A DNA stretch of 64,000 bases from Saccharopolyspora erythraea (GTDB taxonomy: Bacteria > Actinomycetota > Actinomycetes > Mycobacteriales > Pseudonocardiaceae), in NCBI RefSeq assembly GCF_018141105.1, contig NZ_CP054839.1, positions 310,001-374,000 on the forward strand. Direction: 5' to 3'. Shown one piece after another: positions 17,658-26,283 of this stretch. The notes below the pieces were generated by a model. The model saw nothing but the letters and a program-made list of their open reading frames with translations, was not told where the DNA came from and did no database searches. Numbering within the stretch: the stretch's first letter is position 1; every line of letters starts with the position of its first letter. The position numbers were made by a program, and so were the translations under genes.

Positions 17658-19469
17658 GTGATCGAGACGGCGCTGGTTGAACTGATCGATCGCGCTACTG
17701 CCGAGTGCGCCGAGCAGCAGCGCGCGGACCTGCACGGCCGCCTGCGGCAGATCCGCACGCGGGTGCTCGACCCCGCTCAGCTCGTGCTGATCGTCGGTGA
17801 GTCCAAGCAGGGCAAGAGCGAGCTGGTCAACGCGATCGTCAACGCCCCGGTGTGCGCCTCCGGCGAGGACGTCACGACCGTCGTGCCGACCCTGGTGCGC
17901 CACGCCGACGAACCGAGCGCGATGCTCGTCGAGCACGAACCGGCCCGCGGTCCGGCCGCGCTGGAACGCCACCCCGTGCCCATCGAGCGCATCCGCGAGA
18001 ACCTCGACCGCGCCGTCGAGCTCGGCCGCCCCCTGACCCGCGGCGAGGTCGGCCTGCCGCGAGCGGTGCTGGAAGACGGCCTGGTGCTGATGGACACCCC
18101 CGGCGTGGGCAGCGTGTCCTCCACCCTGACGACCACGACGCTGGCGGTCGCCGCCGAGGCCGACGCGCTGCTGATGGTCTCCGACGCCACCCAGGAGCTG
18201 ACCACCAGCGAGCTGGCCTTCCTCAAGCAGGTCACGGCGCTGTGCCCGAACGTCGCCGTGGTGCAGCCCAAGATCGACGTCACCCCGCACTGGCGCCGGG
18301 TCATGGAGGTCAACCGCAAGCACCTGGCCAACGCGGGCATCACCACCAAGATCTTCCCGGTGTCGTCGGTCGTGCGGATGCGCGCGATGCAGGCCAAGGA
18401 CGGCCAGCTCAACGCCGAGTCCGGTTTCCCGGCGCTGCTGGAGTACCTGCGCAACGAGATGGCGGGCAAGCACGCCCAGCTCACCCGCAGGCTGGTCGCC
18501 CACAACCTCGCCGAGGTCATCAACCAGCTCACCACGTCGCTGAAGGCCGAGCTCGCCGCGCAGAACCCGCGCACCGCCGCCGAGACGCTGGTCGAGCTGG
18601 AGACGGCGCAGCGGCGCGCCGAGGACCTGCGGCGGATGGCGGGCCGCTGGCAGAAGACGCTGTCGGACGGCATCTCCGAGCTGTTCGCCGACATCGAGTT
18701 CGACTTCCGCGAGCGCAGCTGGGCGGTGATGCACCAGGTCAACGAGACCTTCGACGAGGCCGACCCGAAGGAGGTCTGGGACGAGTTCATCGACTGGCTC
18801 AACGAGCGGCTGACGGACGCGATCGTGCAGACCTTCGAGTGGCTGGACATGCGCCGGGAGCGGCTCGCCGAGCAGGTCGCCGACGAGCTGCGCCGCGAGT
18901 ACGGCGACTCGCTGCCCGACGTGGAGCGGATCCGGCCGCCCGACCCGTTCGACGCGGTGCCGAAGCCGAAGGAGCCCAAGAGCTCCGACTACCCGGGGCT
19001 GGACCAGGTGCTGACCAGTCTGCGCGGCTCCTACGGTGGTGTGCTGATGTTCGGTCTGATCACCACCATGGCGGGGCTGCCGCTGATGAACGTGGTGTCG
19101 ATCTCGGCGGGTCTGCTGCTGGGCAGCAAGAGCCTCAAGGAGGAGAAGGACTCCCGGCTGCGGCGCCGCCAGACCGAGGCCCGGGCGTCGGTGCAGCGCT
19201 ACGTCGAGCACTTGGTCTTCCAGGTGAACAAGGAGGCCAAGGACGCGATCCGCGGCGTGCACCGCAGGCTGCACGAGCACTTCACCCAGCTCACCGAGGA
19301 GGCGCAGATGGAGGTCAGCCGGGAGATCCAGAACATCAAGCGCTCCGCCGAGCGCAGCGCCGTCGACCGCGACCGGCGCGCGCGTGAGATCAAGAAGAAG
19401 CTGGAGGAGCTGGCCGTGCTGCGCCAGCGCGCCAGCCTGCTGACCCAGAACCGGATCACCGCCGCATGA
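17658..19469 (+). CDS. iniA: IniA-like bacterial dynamin-family GTPase
   Basis: 603 residues from GTG 17658. GTPase motifs: G1 GESKQGKS (47-54), G2 threonines near 73-74, G3 DTPGVG (146-151) and a weak G4 in QPKIDV (203-208). A helical bundle follows, then a hydrophobic paddle-like region near residues 455-495 (GSYGGVLMFGLITTMAGLP, SISAGLLLGSK) and a basic coiled-coil C-terminus. This matches Mycobacterium IniA, a membrane-fissioning dynamin-like protein linked to drug and envelope stress. Start choice: the in-frame ATG at 17589 is possible but neither start has a good ribosome site. It overlaps iniC by four bases (ATGA). Confidence 0.88.
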   Translation: MIETALVELIDRATAECAEQQRADLHGRLRQIRTRVLDPAQLVLIVGESKQGKSELVNAIVNAPVCASGEDVTTVVPTLVRHADEPSAMLVEHEPARGPAALERHPVPIERIRENLDRAVELGRPLTRGEVGLPRAVLEDGLVLMDTPGVGSVSSTLTTTTLAVAAEADALLMVSDATQELTTSELAFLKQVTALCPNVAVVQPKIDVTPHWRRVMEVNRKHLANAGITTKIFPVSSVVRMRAMQAKDGQLNAESGFPALLEYLRNEMAGKHAQLTRRLVAHNLAEVINQLTTSLKAELAAQNPRTAAETLVELETAQRRAEDLRRMAGRWQKTLSDGISELFADIEFDFRERSWAVMHQVNETFDEADPKEVWDEFIDWLNERLTDAIVQTFEWLDMRRERLAEQVADELRREYGDSLPDVERIRPPDPFDAVPKPKEPKSSDYPGLDQVLTSLRGSYGGVLMFGLITTMAGLPLMNVVSISAGLLLGSKSLKEEKDSRLRRRQTEARASVQRYVEHLVFQVNKEAKDAIRGVHRRLHEHFTQLTEEAQMEVSREIQNIKRSAERSAVDRDRRAREIKKKLEELAVLRQRASLLTQNRITAA

Positions 19470-20932
19470 GCGCACGACTGCTCGAGCACGCCCGCGCACT
19501 CATGGTGCGCGCGATGACCTTCTACCGCGACGACACGCGGACCTCCACCTGGCTGCGCGGCCGGATGGAGCGACTCGACCAGCCGCTGCGCATCGCCGTC
19601 AGCGGCCGCGTCAAGTCCGGCAAGTCGACGCTGATCAACGCCCTGGTCGGGGAGGAGCTGGCGCCCACCGACGCCGAGGAGCGGACCCAGGTCAGCACCT
19701 TCTACCAGTACGGGCCCGAGCCGAAGGTGCTCGTGCACACCCCGAGCGGGGCCGTGCAGAACGTGCCGGTGCCGTCGCTGGACACCAGCACCATCCGCGA
19801 CCTCCAGCGGTGGCGGCCCGACGAGGTGACGCGACTGGTGATCGAGTCGCCGTCGCCGGGGCTGCAGGCGATCACGCTGATCGAGACGCCGGGGGTCGCG
19901 TCGTCGGCGGTGCAGGAGACCGGGCGCTCCGCGCTGGCGCAGATCCTGTCGGAAGCCGACGCGGTGCTGTACCTGACCAGGCATCCGCACCAGACGGACC
20001 TGCAGTTCCTGCAGTCGGTGCACGAGCTGCAGATCGCCCGCTACGCGCCGATCAACACGATCATCGCGTTCTCCCGCGCCGACGAGACCGGCAGCGGCGG
20101 TGTCGACGCACTCGACGCCGCGGAGCGCATCGCGCAGCGCTACCGCGACGACCCGACCGTGCGGTCCTTCTCACAGCACGTGATCCCCGTCGTGGGGCTC
20201 CTCGGACAGGCGGCGTCGACGATGACGGCGGAGGAGTTCGCCTCGTTCGTCGGCCTCGCCCGGCTGTCGCAGGCAGATCTGGAGGCGCTGCTGCTGTCGG
20301 CCGACCGGTTCGCCAACAGCACCGCGCCCGAGTCGGTCCCCGCGGCGGGGCGGGCGAAGCTGCTGGAGCGCTTCGGCCGCTACGGCATCGCCCGCGCGAT
20401 GACGTGCCTGCGCGACGGCAGCGTCACCGACCTGAAGGGCCTGCGCACCGCGCTGCTGGAGGACAGCAGGCTCAACGACCTGCAGGAGGCGGTGCACCTG
20501 CAGTTCGTCGAGCGCCAGGACGCCCTGCGGGCGCGCTCCATCCTGCTGGCCGTCGACATGGTGCTGCGCGCGAACCCCCGCCCGGGCGTCCAGCGCCTGC
20601 TCGGCGAGTTCGAACACCTGATGGTCAATGCCGCGCACGAGTGGGACGAGCTGCGGCTGCTCTCCTCCCTGGCGTCGGGGCAGGTGCGGTTCCCGCGTTC
20701 GCTGCAGTCCGAGGCCCACCGCATGCTCGGCGCCTACGGCCACGACCCGCGCAGCAGGCTGGGCGGCGACGAGAACGCCATGGAGGCCGACCTCGCCGAC
20801 GAAGCGGCGGCCACCCTCGCGCGCTGGCGCGAGCAGGCCGTGAACCCCCTGCACGACCGTCCGCACCGCGAAGCGGTGCGGACGGTCGTCCGCAGCTGCG
20901 AGCGGCTCATCGCCTCGCAGATGCGGGGCTGA
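19466..20932 (+). CDS. iniC: IniC-like bacterial dynamin-family GTPase
   Basis: 488 residues, near the length of mycobacterial IniC as I recall it. G1 is GRVKSGKST (47-55), and G3 is ETPGVAS (140-146) with Glu in place of the usual Asp. The remainder is helical, with no clear hydrophobic paddle, as expected if it works as a partner of IniA. Its ATG overlaps the iniA stop, so the two are translationally coupled. Bases near the 3' end form a very strong hairpin inside the coding region. Confidence 0.88.
   Translation: MSARLLEHARALMVRAMTFYRDDTRTSTWLRGRMERLDQPLRIAVSGRVKSGKSTLINALVGEELAPTDAEERTQVSTFYQYGPEPKVLVHTPSGAVQNVPVPSLDTSTIRDLQRWRPDEVTRLVIESPSPGLQAITLIETPGVASSAVQETGRSALAQILSEADAVLYLTRHPHQTDLQFLQSVHELQIARYAPINTIIAFSRADETGSGGVDALDAAERIAQRYRDDPTVRSFSQHVIPVVGLLGQAASTMTAEEFASFVGLARLSQADLEALLLSADRFANSTAPESVPAAGRAKLLERFGRYGIARAMTCLRDGSVTDLKGLRTALLEDSRLNDLQEAVHLQFVERQDALRARSILLAVDMVLRANPRPGVQRLLGEFEHLMVNAAHEWDELRLLSSLASGQVRFPRSLQSEAHRMLGAYGHDPRSRLGGDENAMEADLADEAAATLARWREQAVNPLHDRPHREAVRTVVRSCERLIASQMRG
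20855..20887 (+). other. perfect 15-bp hairpin inside the 3' end of iniC
   Basis: Bases 20855-20869 pair perfectly with 20873-20887 around a 3-base GAA loop. It lies within codons about 464-474 of iniC, 45 bases before the stop, and no other terminator is seen downstream. It may act as a terminator or 3'-end stabiliser that also codes for protein. Confidence 0.6.
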
Positions 20933-21051
20933 CGCGGCGAACCGACCAATCTACTGGTGCTCCGCACGCGTGAACACCGGGCTGGTCGGTACAGCGGAGA
21001 TCCACTTCGCCAGTACCGTCGACCACACTCGATGACCGGCGAGGGACCGCT

Positions 21052-21651
21052 TTGGCCGACGTGTACATGTATGCCGACGAAACCGGCAATCTCGACTACC
21101 AGCAGCACGAAGGAGCATCACGGTTCTTCGGCATCGCCACGGCGGTGACCCGACACCACGGCCAGGCGCTGAACGAGGCCCTCATGCTCCGCACCGAGCT
21201 CCACGCCCGCGGTGTTCCGTTGAAGAAGGGCTTCTTCCACGCCACGGACGACAGCCACCCAACGCGCAAAGAGGTCTTCAGCCTGATCGCGGGACAGGGT
21301 TGGCGCCTTGACGCGACCATGCTGTACAAGCGCAACGCCTACGACCACGTCCGCCAGGCAGGCGAGGTGTACCTCTACAAGATGGCCTGGTACCAGCACT
21401 TCAAGAACAGTGCTCTCCGCGTTGCCGATCCCTGTGACCGCCTGTTCGTCGTTGCGGCCACCCTCGGCACCAACGCGCGGAAGAAGGCGTTCGAGTCGGC
21501 GCTCCATGACGTGTGCCAGGTGCAGGGTCCTTGCGGGCGGGACGTTCATCTGTGCCACTGGCCCGCCCCGACGTCGTGGGGCCTGCAGGTCGCCGACTAC
21601 GCGGCCTGGGCAGTTCAGCGGAAGATGGAGAAGGACGAGGTCCGCTACTAG
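21052..21651 (+). CDS. DUF3800 protein, probably shortened by an in-frame TAG
   Basis: 199 residues from TTG 21052, with GAGGGA upstream. The N-terminal YADETGNLDY and the C-terminal GLQVADYAAWAVQRKME are the conserved acidic motifs of DUF3800, a family with a proposed RNase H-like fold often found near mobile or defence genes. Biochemical function is unknown. The frame stops at TAG (21649-21651) right after VRY, but the same frame continues DMIADSIVTCF to a TGA at 21700-21702, matching the Y-D-x-I-x-x-x-I tail usual in the family. The last 17 residues therefore seem lost through one nonsense change (TAC or TAT to TAG). Its partner genes, if any, are not evident. Confidence 0.7.
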   Translation: MADVYMYADETGNLDYQQHEGASRFFGIATAVTRHHGQALNEALMLRTELHARGVPLKKGFFHATDDSHPTRKEVFSLIAGQGWRLDATMLYKRNAYDHVRQAGEVYLYKMAWYQHFKNSALRVADPCDRLFVVAATLGTNARKKAFESALHDVCQVQGPCGRDVHLCHWPAPTSWGLQVADYAAWAVQRKMEKDEVRY

Positions 21652-21702
21652 GACATGATCGCGGACTCCATCGTCACGTGCTTCACGCCCTGGGGAAAGT
21701 GA

Positions 21703-22008
21703 GAGGCCGGCTACCCCTCGTAGGAGGAGAACCCCCCTGGGGCTCTTGTCACCGGCCTGACCTCCATTGAACAGGACTCGCGGATAGCGGTCAACGCATC
21801 ACGGGGCTGCCTCACCCGTTGGACCAGCCCCTCGGGCTCCGGCCCGGAACGCGACCGCCGGCGGTGGCCACTGATCGGCCGCGGTGGTTCGGATGCGGCC
21901 GGTCGGCGATACGGGGAGGAAGTACACCGATCGGCCGCGCGGCTCGACGCCCCTCGTCGGGCGCAGCGATGTCGAGCAGGGACTGGGTGGGTGGCTCTCC
22001 GCGTGGAC
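21703..22008. other. gene-free stretch downstream of the DUF3800 gene
   Basis: About 306 bases without a credible gene. A 7-bp inverted repeat (21704-21710 with 21752-21758) encloses a smaller CCCC/GGGG element and may be a weak terminator. The open frames crossing this stretch have no ribosome site and no recognisable motif. Confidence 0.5.
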
Positions 22009-22254
22009 CTACTTGCGGCGCAAGCACTTCTGCGCCCGAGCCTGGGCTTCCTGGCGGGATGCGGCCAGGCGGTGCGCTTCGCGGTTGCAGTCGGTGCAGG
22101 TGCCCCAGAACCAGGCGTGTTGCGAGTTGTCGGCCGTCATTTCCCGGCCGCACAGCGTCTTCACTTCCTTGCCGGTGGGATAGCCACCGGCGGGGCGGGT
22201 GTCCCGGCTCGCATGCCGCGCGCCATCGCAGGGAACCCAGTGGAAGGGAAGCAT
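22009..22254 (-). CDS. small actinobacterial zinc-finger-like protein
   Basis: 81 residues. It begins MLPFHWVPCDGARHA and continues with TLCG and WGTCTDCNREAHRL. The spaced His, Cys and CxxC residues (His5, His14, Cys35, Cys53, Cys56, His61) match a family of short zinc-finger proteins found in Saccharopolyspora and Amycolatopsis next to XRE/DUF397 genes. Function unknown; a regulatory or protein-binding role is inferred. Divergent from the XRE regulator, with a long palindrome in the gap. Confidence 0.6.
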   Translation of the reverse strand: MLPFHWVPCDGARHASRDTRPAGGYPTGKEVKTLCGREMTADNSQHAWFWGTCTDCNREAHRLAASRQEAQARAQKCLRRK

Positions 22255-22305
22255 CGCTACCGCCAGTACGGTCGGCCCGTAGTCGGGCGTTTGAATCGGC
22301 CGGTC

Positions 22306-22349
22306 GATCAGTTGCTGTAGACAGCTTGCCGTCTAGTAGACAACTGATC
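22306..22349. promoter_or_regulatory. two-step palindrome between zinc-finger and XRE genes
   Basis: Outer arms GATCAGTTG (22306-22314) and CAACTGATC (22341-22349) are perfectly complementary over 9 bp, and inside them TAGAC (22318-22322) pairs with GTCTA (22331-22335). It sits about midway between the two divergent starts and is a strong candidate operator for the XRE protein. Confidence 0.6.
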
Positions 22350-22403
22350 AATTCCACGATCGGGCGAACTAAAACGCAGGTCAGCGCGGCTACGATTTGT
22401 CTC

Positions 22404-23261
22404 GTGCCTGTAGACACCAACGGCGTGACGCCACGAGCCCGAGCGCTTTCGGCCGCAATCCGGTCGATCAGGGAACGCTCTGGAGTCAGCGGCAGGGAGC
22501 TGAGCAAACGGCTGGGACTCAGCCACGGCACGGTCTCGCACTGGGAGACGGGCCGTCGCGTCCCGACGCCGGAAGACGTCGCATCGCTGCTCACCGCCGC
22601 CGGGATCACCGGCGACGAGAAGCAGCGAGTCGTCGAACTCGCCCGCCACGCCAGCGAACCGAACTGGCTCACCGTTGGCATGCCCGGGATTCCGCAGCAA
22701 CTCGCCGGAGCGGTCGAGTGCGAACGCGCGGCCTCCTCGATCGTCGAGTGGGCGCCGATGGGCCTGCCAGGGCTGTTGCAGACCGCCGACTACGCCAGGA
22801 CGATCTCGAAGGCGAGCGGTCTGGCGACGGCCGATGTCGAGCAGAGGGTCATGCTCCGCATCGCGCGGCGCGAGGTGTTGACGCGCAGAGAACCCGTGCG
22901 GTTCCTGGCTCTGATCGGTGAAGACGCCCTGTGCGACAAGATCGGCGAACCCGAGGTGATGGAGGAGCAGCTGCGATACCTGCTCGACCTCGGTCTGCAC
23001 GACAACGTGACGGTCCAGGTCGTGCCGCCGCGCATTGGATGGCACCCGGGTCTTGCCGGTCCGTTCGTGCTGTACGACTTCCCGGACGCGCCCTCGGTCG
23101 TCCACTTCGAACACTTCAGTTCGGGAGCGTTCGTTCCCGACGCTGATGACGTGCGGGCGTACCAGCGTGCCGTGGATGACATCCGCCGAGTCGCGATGAG
23201 CCCCGCCGAAACAACCGAACGCATCACGGAGATCCTGAAGGAGTTGCGCAATGAAGCCTGA
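22404..23261 (+). CDS. XRE-family helix-turn-helix regulator with DUF5753 domain
   Basis: 285 residues. The N-terminal helix-turn-helix spans about 15-75: AIRSIRERSGVSGRELSKRLG, then SHGTVSHWETGRRVPTPEDV. The remainder is DUF5753: IVEWAPMGLPGLLQTADYAR, LALIGEDALCDKIG and the C-terminal GPFVLYDFPDAPSVVHFEH. This is the WhiJ-like regulator type that occurs in many copies in actinomycetes, usually beside a DUF397 gene. A TACGAT -10 box (22391-22396) ends 7 bases before the GTG, so the mRNA may be leaderless. It overlaps the DUF397 gene by 11 bases. Confidence 0.9.
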   Translation: MPVDTNGVTPRARALSAAIRSIRERSGVSGRELSKRLGLSHGTVSHWETGRRVPTPEDVASLLTAAGITGDEKQRVVELARHASEPNWLTVGMPGIPQQLAGAVECERAASSIVEWAPMGLPGLLQTADYARTISKASGLATADVEQRVMLRIARREVLTRREPVRFLALIGEDALCDKIGEPEVMEEQLRYLLDLGLHDNVTVQVVPPRIGWHPGLAGPFVLYDFPDAPSVVHFEHFSSGAFVPDADDVRAYQRAVDDIRRVAMSPAETTERITEILKELRNEA

Positions 23262-23439
23262 GAACTGGCGGAAGTCGAGTCGTAGTCAGCCGAACGGCAA
23301 CTGCGTCGAGGTCGGCGGGTCGGCTGCCGGGGCGGCGGTGCGGGACAGCAAGGACCGGCCTGCCGGATACTTCACGACCAGCCGGGCGCAGTGGTCGGCG
23401 TTCGTAGACGCCGTGAAGGCCGGGCGGTTCGACCGCTGA
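23251..23439 (+). CDS. DUF397 protein, partner of the XRE regulator
   Basis: 62 residues with the DUF397 signature: WRKSSRSQPNGNCVEVGG, AVRDSKDR and FTTSRAQWSAFVDAVKAGRFD. These small proteins are thought to antagonise or modulate the neighbouring XRE protein, as in the WhiJ-type and AbaA-type loci of Streptomyces. The overlap with the upstream gene indicates coupled translation. A strong hairpin follows. Confidence 0.9.
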   Translation: MKPENWRKSSRSQPNGNCVEVGGSAAGAAVRDSKDRPAGYFTTSRAQWSAFVDAVKAGRFDR

Positions 23440-23456
23440 CCGGTACCTGAAAACGG

Positions 23457-23493
23457 CCGTGCGACCCGGGAACCGAGTTCCCGGGCCGCACGG
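23457..23493. terminator. bidirectional terminator between DUF397 and katA
   Basis: Bases 23457-23473 pair with 23477-23493, a 17-bp stem with one mismatch and a CGA loop. It lies 17 bases after the DUF397 stop and 49 bases beyond the convergent katA stop, and may serve both. Confidence 0.75.
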
Positions 23494-23542
23494 TGTGTGG
23501 TGGGTTGCCGCAGTCAGCGGCAGGTCGCCCGCGTCCGTGACG

Positions 23543-24997
23543 TCAGCCGGCGGCCTGGACCTTCTCGGCGATCCGATCGCCGGTGGCCTTGTCGACGTTG
23601 CGCCAGTATGCCAGGGCGCGCTCCAGCACTGGCGCGCTCACGCCGCCGTTGAGGTGCCCCGCGACGTTGTCGACGAAGCGGGCGCGCTCCTCGTCGCTGA
23701 ACACGTTGCGCACCATGGCGCCCGGCTGCCCGAAGTCGTCGTCCTCGGAGTGCAGCGTGTAGGCGGTGCGCAGGATCTCCTGCTCGATGTTGGCCGGGGC
23801 CACGTCGTCGCCGAAGCGCTCGGCGTCGGCGTGCGGGCCGCCGTAGGAGTTCGGCGCGTACACCGGGTCCTGGGTGTTGCCGAACCGCATCGCGCCGTCC
23901 TTGGAGTAGCTGTTGACCTCCGAGACCGGGCGGTTGACCGGCAGCTCCGCGTAGTTGGTGCCGATGCGGTAGCGGTGCGCGTCCGGGTAGGAGAACAGCC
24001 TGCCCTGCAGCATCTTGTCCGGCGACGGGCCGATGCCCGGCACCAGGTTCGACGGCTCGAACGCTGCCTGCTCGATCTGGGCGAAGTAGTTCTCCGGGTT
24101 GCGGTTCAGCACGAACCGGCCGACCTTGATCAGCGGGTAGTCGCCGTGCGGCCACACCTTGGTCAGGTCGAACGGATTGAACCGGTAGTCCGCGGCGTCG
24201 GCGTACGGCATGACCTGCACGTACAGCGTCCACTCCGGGTTCTCGCCCGCCTTGATGGTGTTCCACAGGTCGCGGATGTGGTGGTCGGCGTCGGTGCCCG
24301 CGAGCTGGTCGGCCTCGGCCTGGGTGAGGAAGTCGTGGCCCTGCTCGGTCCTGAAGTGGTACTTGACCCAGAACTTCTCGCCGCCCGCGTTCTGCCACAT
24401 GAAGGTGTGCGAACCGTAGAGGTTCATGTGGCGCCAGGTCCTCGGGATGCCTCGGTCGCCCATCAGCCAGGTCACCTGGTGCGCCGACTCCGGGCAGTTC
24501 GTCCAGAAGTCCCACTGCATGTCGTGGTCGCGCAGGTGGTTGTCGGCGCGGCGCTTCTGCGAGCGGATGAAGTCCGGGAACTTGATCGCGTCGCGGATGA
24601 AGAACACCGGGGTGTTGTTGCCCACGAGGTCGTAGTTGCCCTCGGAGGTGTAGAACTTGATCGCGGTGCCCCGCGGGTCGCGCCAGGTGTCGGGGGAGCC
24701 CAGCTCGCCCGCGACGGAGGAGAACCGGATCAGGGCCTCGGTCCGGGTTCCGGGCTGGAACACGGCGGCCTTGGTGAACTGGCTGACGTCCTCGGTGACC
24801 TCGAAGAAGCCGAAGGCGCCGCCGCCCTTGGCGTGCACCACGCGCTCCGGCACGCGCTCGCGGTTGAACTGCGCGTTCTTCTCGATCAGGTAGTGGTCCT
24901 GGAGCAGGAGCGGCCCGTTGGCGCCTGCGGACAGCGAGTGGTCGTCGCTCCCGACCGGGATGCCTGCGTTGGTCGTCGTGAAACGTGCCGAACTCAC
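23543..24997 (-). CDS. katA: monofunctional haem catalase (small-subunit clade)
   Basis: 484 residues. It dismutates hydrogen peroxide. The distal His55 lies in [13 protein letters not shown], the NADPH/haem region has [17 protein letters not shown], and the proximal haem ligand tyrosine is in [17 protein letters not shown]. The length is that of clade 3 catalases. The start is GTG with GGGAGG eight bases upstream. It begins 13 bases after the Fur-family gene on the same strand, so the pair is an operon controlled by that repressor. Confidence 0.96.
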   Translation of the reverse strand: MSSARFTTTNAGIPVGSDDHSLSAGANGPLLLQDHYLIEKNAQFNRERVPERVVHAKGGGAFGFFEVTEDVSQFTKAAVFQPGTRTEALIRFSSVAGELGSPDTWRDPRGTAIKFYTSEGNYDLVGNNTPVFFIRDAIKFPDFIRSQKRRADNHLRDHDMQWDFWTNCPESAHQVTWLMGDRGIPRTWRHMNLYGSHTFMWQNAGGEKFWVKYHFRTEQGHDFLTQAEADQLAGTDADHHIRDLWNTIKAGENPEWTLYVQVMPYADAADYRFNPFDLTKVWPHGDYPLIKVGRFVLNRNPENYFAQIEQAAFEPSNLVPGIGPSPDKMLQGRLFSYPDAHRYRIGTNYAELPVNRPVSEVNSYSKDGAMRFGNTQDPVYAPNSYGGPHADAERFGDDVAPANIEQEILRTAYTLHSEDDDFGQPGAMVRNVFSDEERARFVDNVAGHLNGGVSAPVLERALAYWRNVDKATGDRIAEKVQAAG

Positions 24998-25010
24998 GAG
25001 CGTTGCCTCC

Positions 25011-25496
25011 CTAGTGGTGGGTGTGCGGGTCAGTCGGCTCCGGCGCGGGAGCCTGACAGTCGGGACACAGTCCCCAGAAGACGACTTCGGCCTCGTCCAC
25101 CGCGTAGCCGGCGGTCGACGACGGGCTCATGCACGGCGCGGCGCCGTGGACGCAGTCGACGTCCTCGGCCCGCCCGCACCGGCGGCAGACCAGGTGGTGG
25201 TGGTTGTCCGCGGTCCGGGTCTCGAACCTCGCCGGGTGACCGGCCGGTTCGATGCGGCGGAGCAGGCCCGCGTCGGTGCAGGCGTTCAGGACGTCGTAGA
25301 CGGCCTGGGTCGACACCGACCCGAGCTCCCGGCGCACCGCGCTCGCCACCTGGTCGGCGGTCGAGTGCGGATGGCCCCGCAGCCACGTGAGCGCCGCGAG
25401 CCGTGGCCCGGTGACGCGCAGACCGGCGTCGTGCAGGCGTTCACGCACGTCGCGGGCGCCGCGGTCGCTGCTGTCGGGAGTCGCTTCCGGGTTCAT
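25011..25496 (-). CDS. Fur-family repressor of the catalase operon
   Basis: 161 residues. The winged helix shows [25 protein letters not shown] and [22 protein letters not shown]; the metal-binding half has [21 protein letters not shown] and a late CPDC pair, so a structural zinc with two CxxC pairs is likely. Actinobacterial FurA/CatR proteins of this kind sense peroxide and repress the catalase gene that follows. The C-terminal HTHH adds possible metal ligands. The ATG lies only nine bases from the -10 box, so the mRNA may be nearly leaderless. Confidence 0.92.
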   Translation of the reverse strand: MNPEATPDSSDRGARDVRERLHDAGLRVTGPRLAALTWLRGHPHSTADQVASAVRRELGSVSTQAVYDVLNACTDAGLLRRIEPAGHPARFETRTADNHHHLVCRRCGRAEDVDCVHGAAPCMSPSSTAGYAVDEAEVVFWGLCPDCQAPAPEPTDPHTHH

Positions 25497-25505
25497 GGCG
25501 ACGCC

Positions 25506-25538
25506 AGTATGCCACGGCTAGATTGGAACTAGTCAAGA
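25506..25538 (-). promoter_or_regulatory. fur-katA promoter with FurA-box-like sequence
   Basis: On the minus strand TTGACT (complement of 25531-25536) and CATACT (complement of 25506-25511) are spaced by 19 bases as -35 and -10 elements. Between and over them lies CTTGACTAGTTCCAATCTAG, a partly symmetrical sequence resembling the operator of mycobacterial furA genes. Autoregulation by the Fur protein is inferred. Confidence 0.5.
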
Positions 25539-25707
25539 TAAGAACCTGAACGGGTCAAAACAAGTGCTCGAAGGTGCGATGACCGCCGACACGGACGGCG
25601 GGACGGGGAGTGGTGCGGACCACCCAGTGGGTTCCCGGCAGCGGCGGCCGACGGGAGTGGGAGCTGGTCCGGCGGGAGGCGTCCCGGGATGATCGGGGCG
25701 CCCCCGG

Positions 25708-26271
25708 TCAGGCCGGCTCGACCGGCAGCCCGGCGACCAGCGACTCGAAGCCCGCGTGCACCCGTTCGGCGTCGCCGGTGGCAAGCAGGTCGAGCATCAG
25801 ACCGCGTAGCGCGGCGAGCACGAGCGTCGCCTCCGCGTCCGAGGAGCCGAGGGCTCGCCGGATGTGCGGCAGCCACTCCCGGACGCTGGTCTCGCCGAAG
25901 CCCTCCCATGCGTCCTCGCGCGCGTGCAGGGAGCGGGCGTAGCTCTCGAAGAAGAACCGCACGACGTTGTGGTGCGCGGGATCGCTCAGCCACTCCCACA
26001 GCGCGCGGAGCGCGTCGGCGCGGGAGCCGGCCGCGAGCTTGTCGCCGAGCGCGTCGGAGAGGAGTGCGAGCTGGACCTCGCGGGCGTGCCGGTGCACCTC
26101 GCGGACCAGGCCCTCCTTGGAGCCGAAGAAGTACAGCAGCATGCGCGGGCTCGACCCGACGGCTGCGGACAGCGGGCGCAGCGACACCTCGGACAGGCCG
26201 TGGTCGGCCGAGTACTCCAGCAGCTTGGACAGCAGTTCTCGGCGACGGCGGCTTTCGTCGGTGCGGGTCAT
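25708..26271 (-). CDS. TetR-family transcriptional repressor
   Basis: 187 residues. The N-terminal helix-turn-helix is typical: RRRELLSKLLEYSADHGLSE, SLRPLSAAVGSSPRMLLYFFGSKEGLVREV. The C-terminal part is helical and would bind an unknown ligand. ATG 26271 is the first codon consistent with family length; the longer open frame extends across the operator and is rejected. It is divergent from a GNAT gene, and an 18-bp palindrome in the 38-base gap overlaps both promoters, so it likely controls both genes. Confidence 0.9.
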   Translation of the reverse strand: MTRTDESRRRRELLSKLLEYSADHGLSEVSLRPLSAAVGSSPRMLLYFFGSKEGLVREVHRHAREVQLALLSDALGDKLAAGSRADALRALWEWLSDPAHHNVVRFFFESYARSLHAREDAWEGFGETSVREWLPHIRRALGSSDAEATLVLAALRGLMLDLLATGDAERVHAGFESLVAGLPVEPA

Positions 26272-26283
26272 CCGGCTATCGTA

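Noticed and set aside
17313-19499. 728-codon open frame on - opposite iniA
   Set aside because: Mirror of iniA, with no family motif and Arg/Leu-rich composition.
21646-21702. Programmed TAG readthrough or recoding in the DUF3800 gene
   Set aside because: No recoding signal such as a downstream hairpin or pyrrolysine context is visible; a simple nonsense change is more likely.
23459-25390. 643-codon open frame on + opposite katA
   Set aside because: Shadow of catalase; the minus strand carries all catalase motifs.
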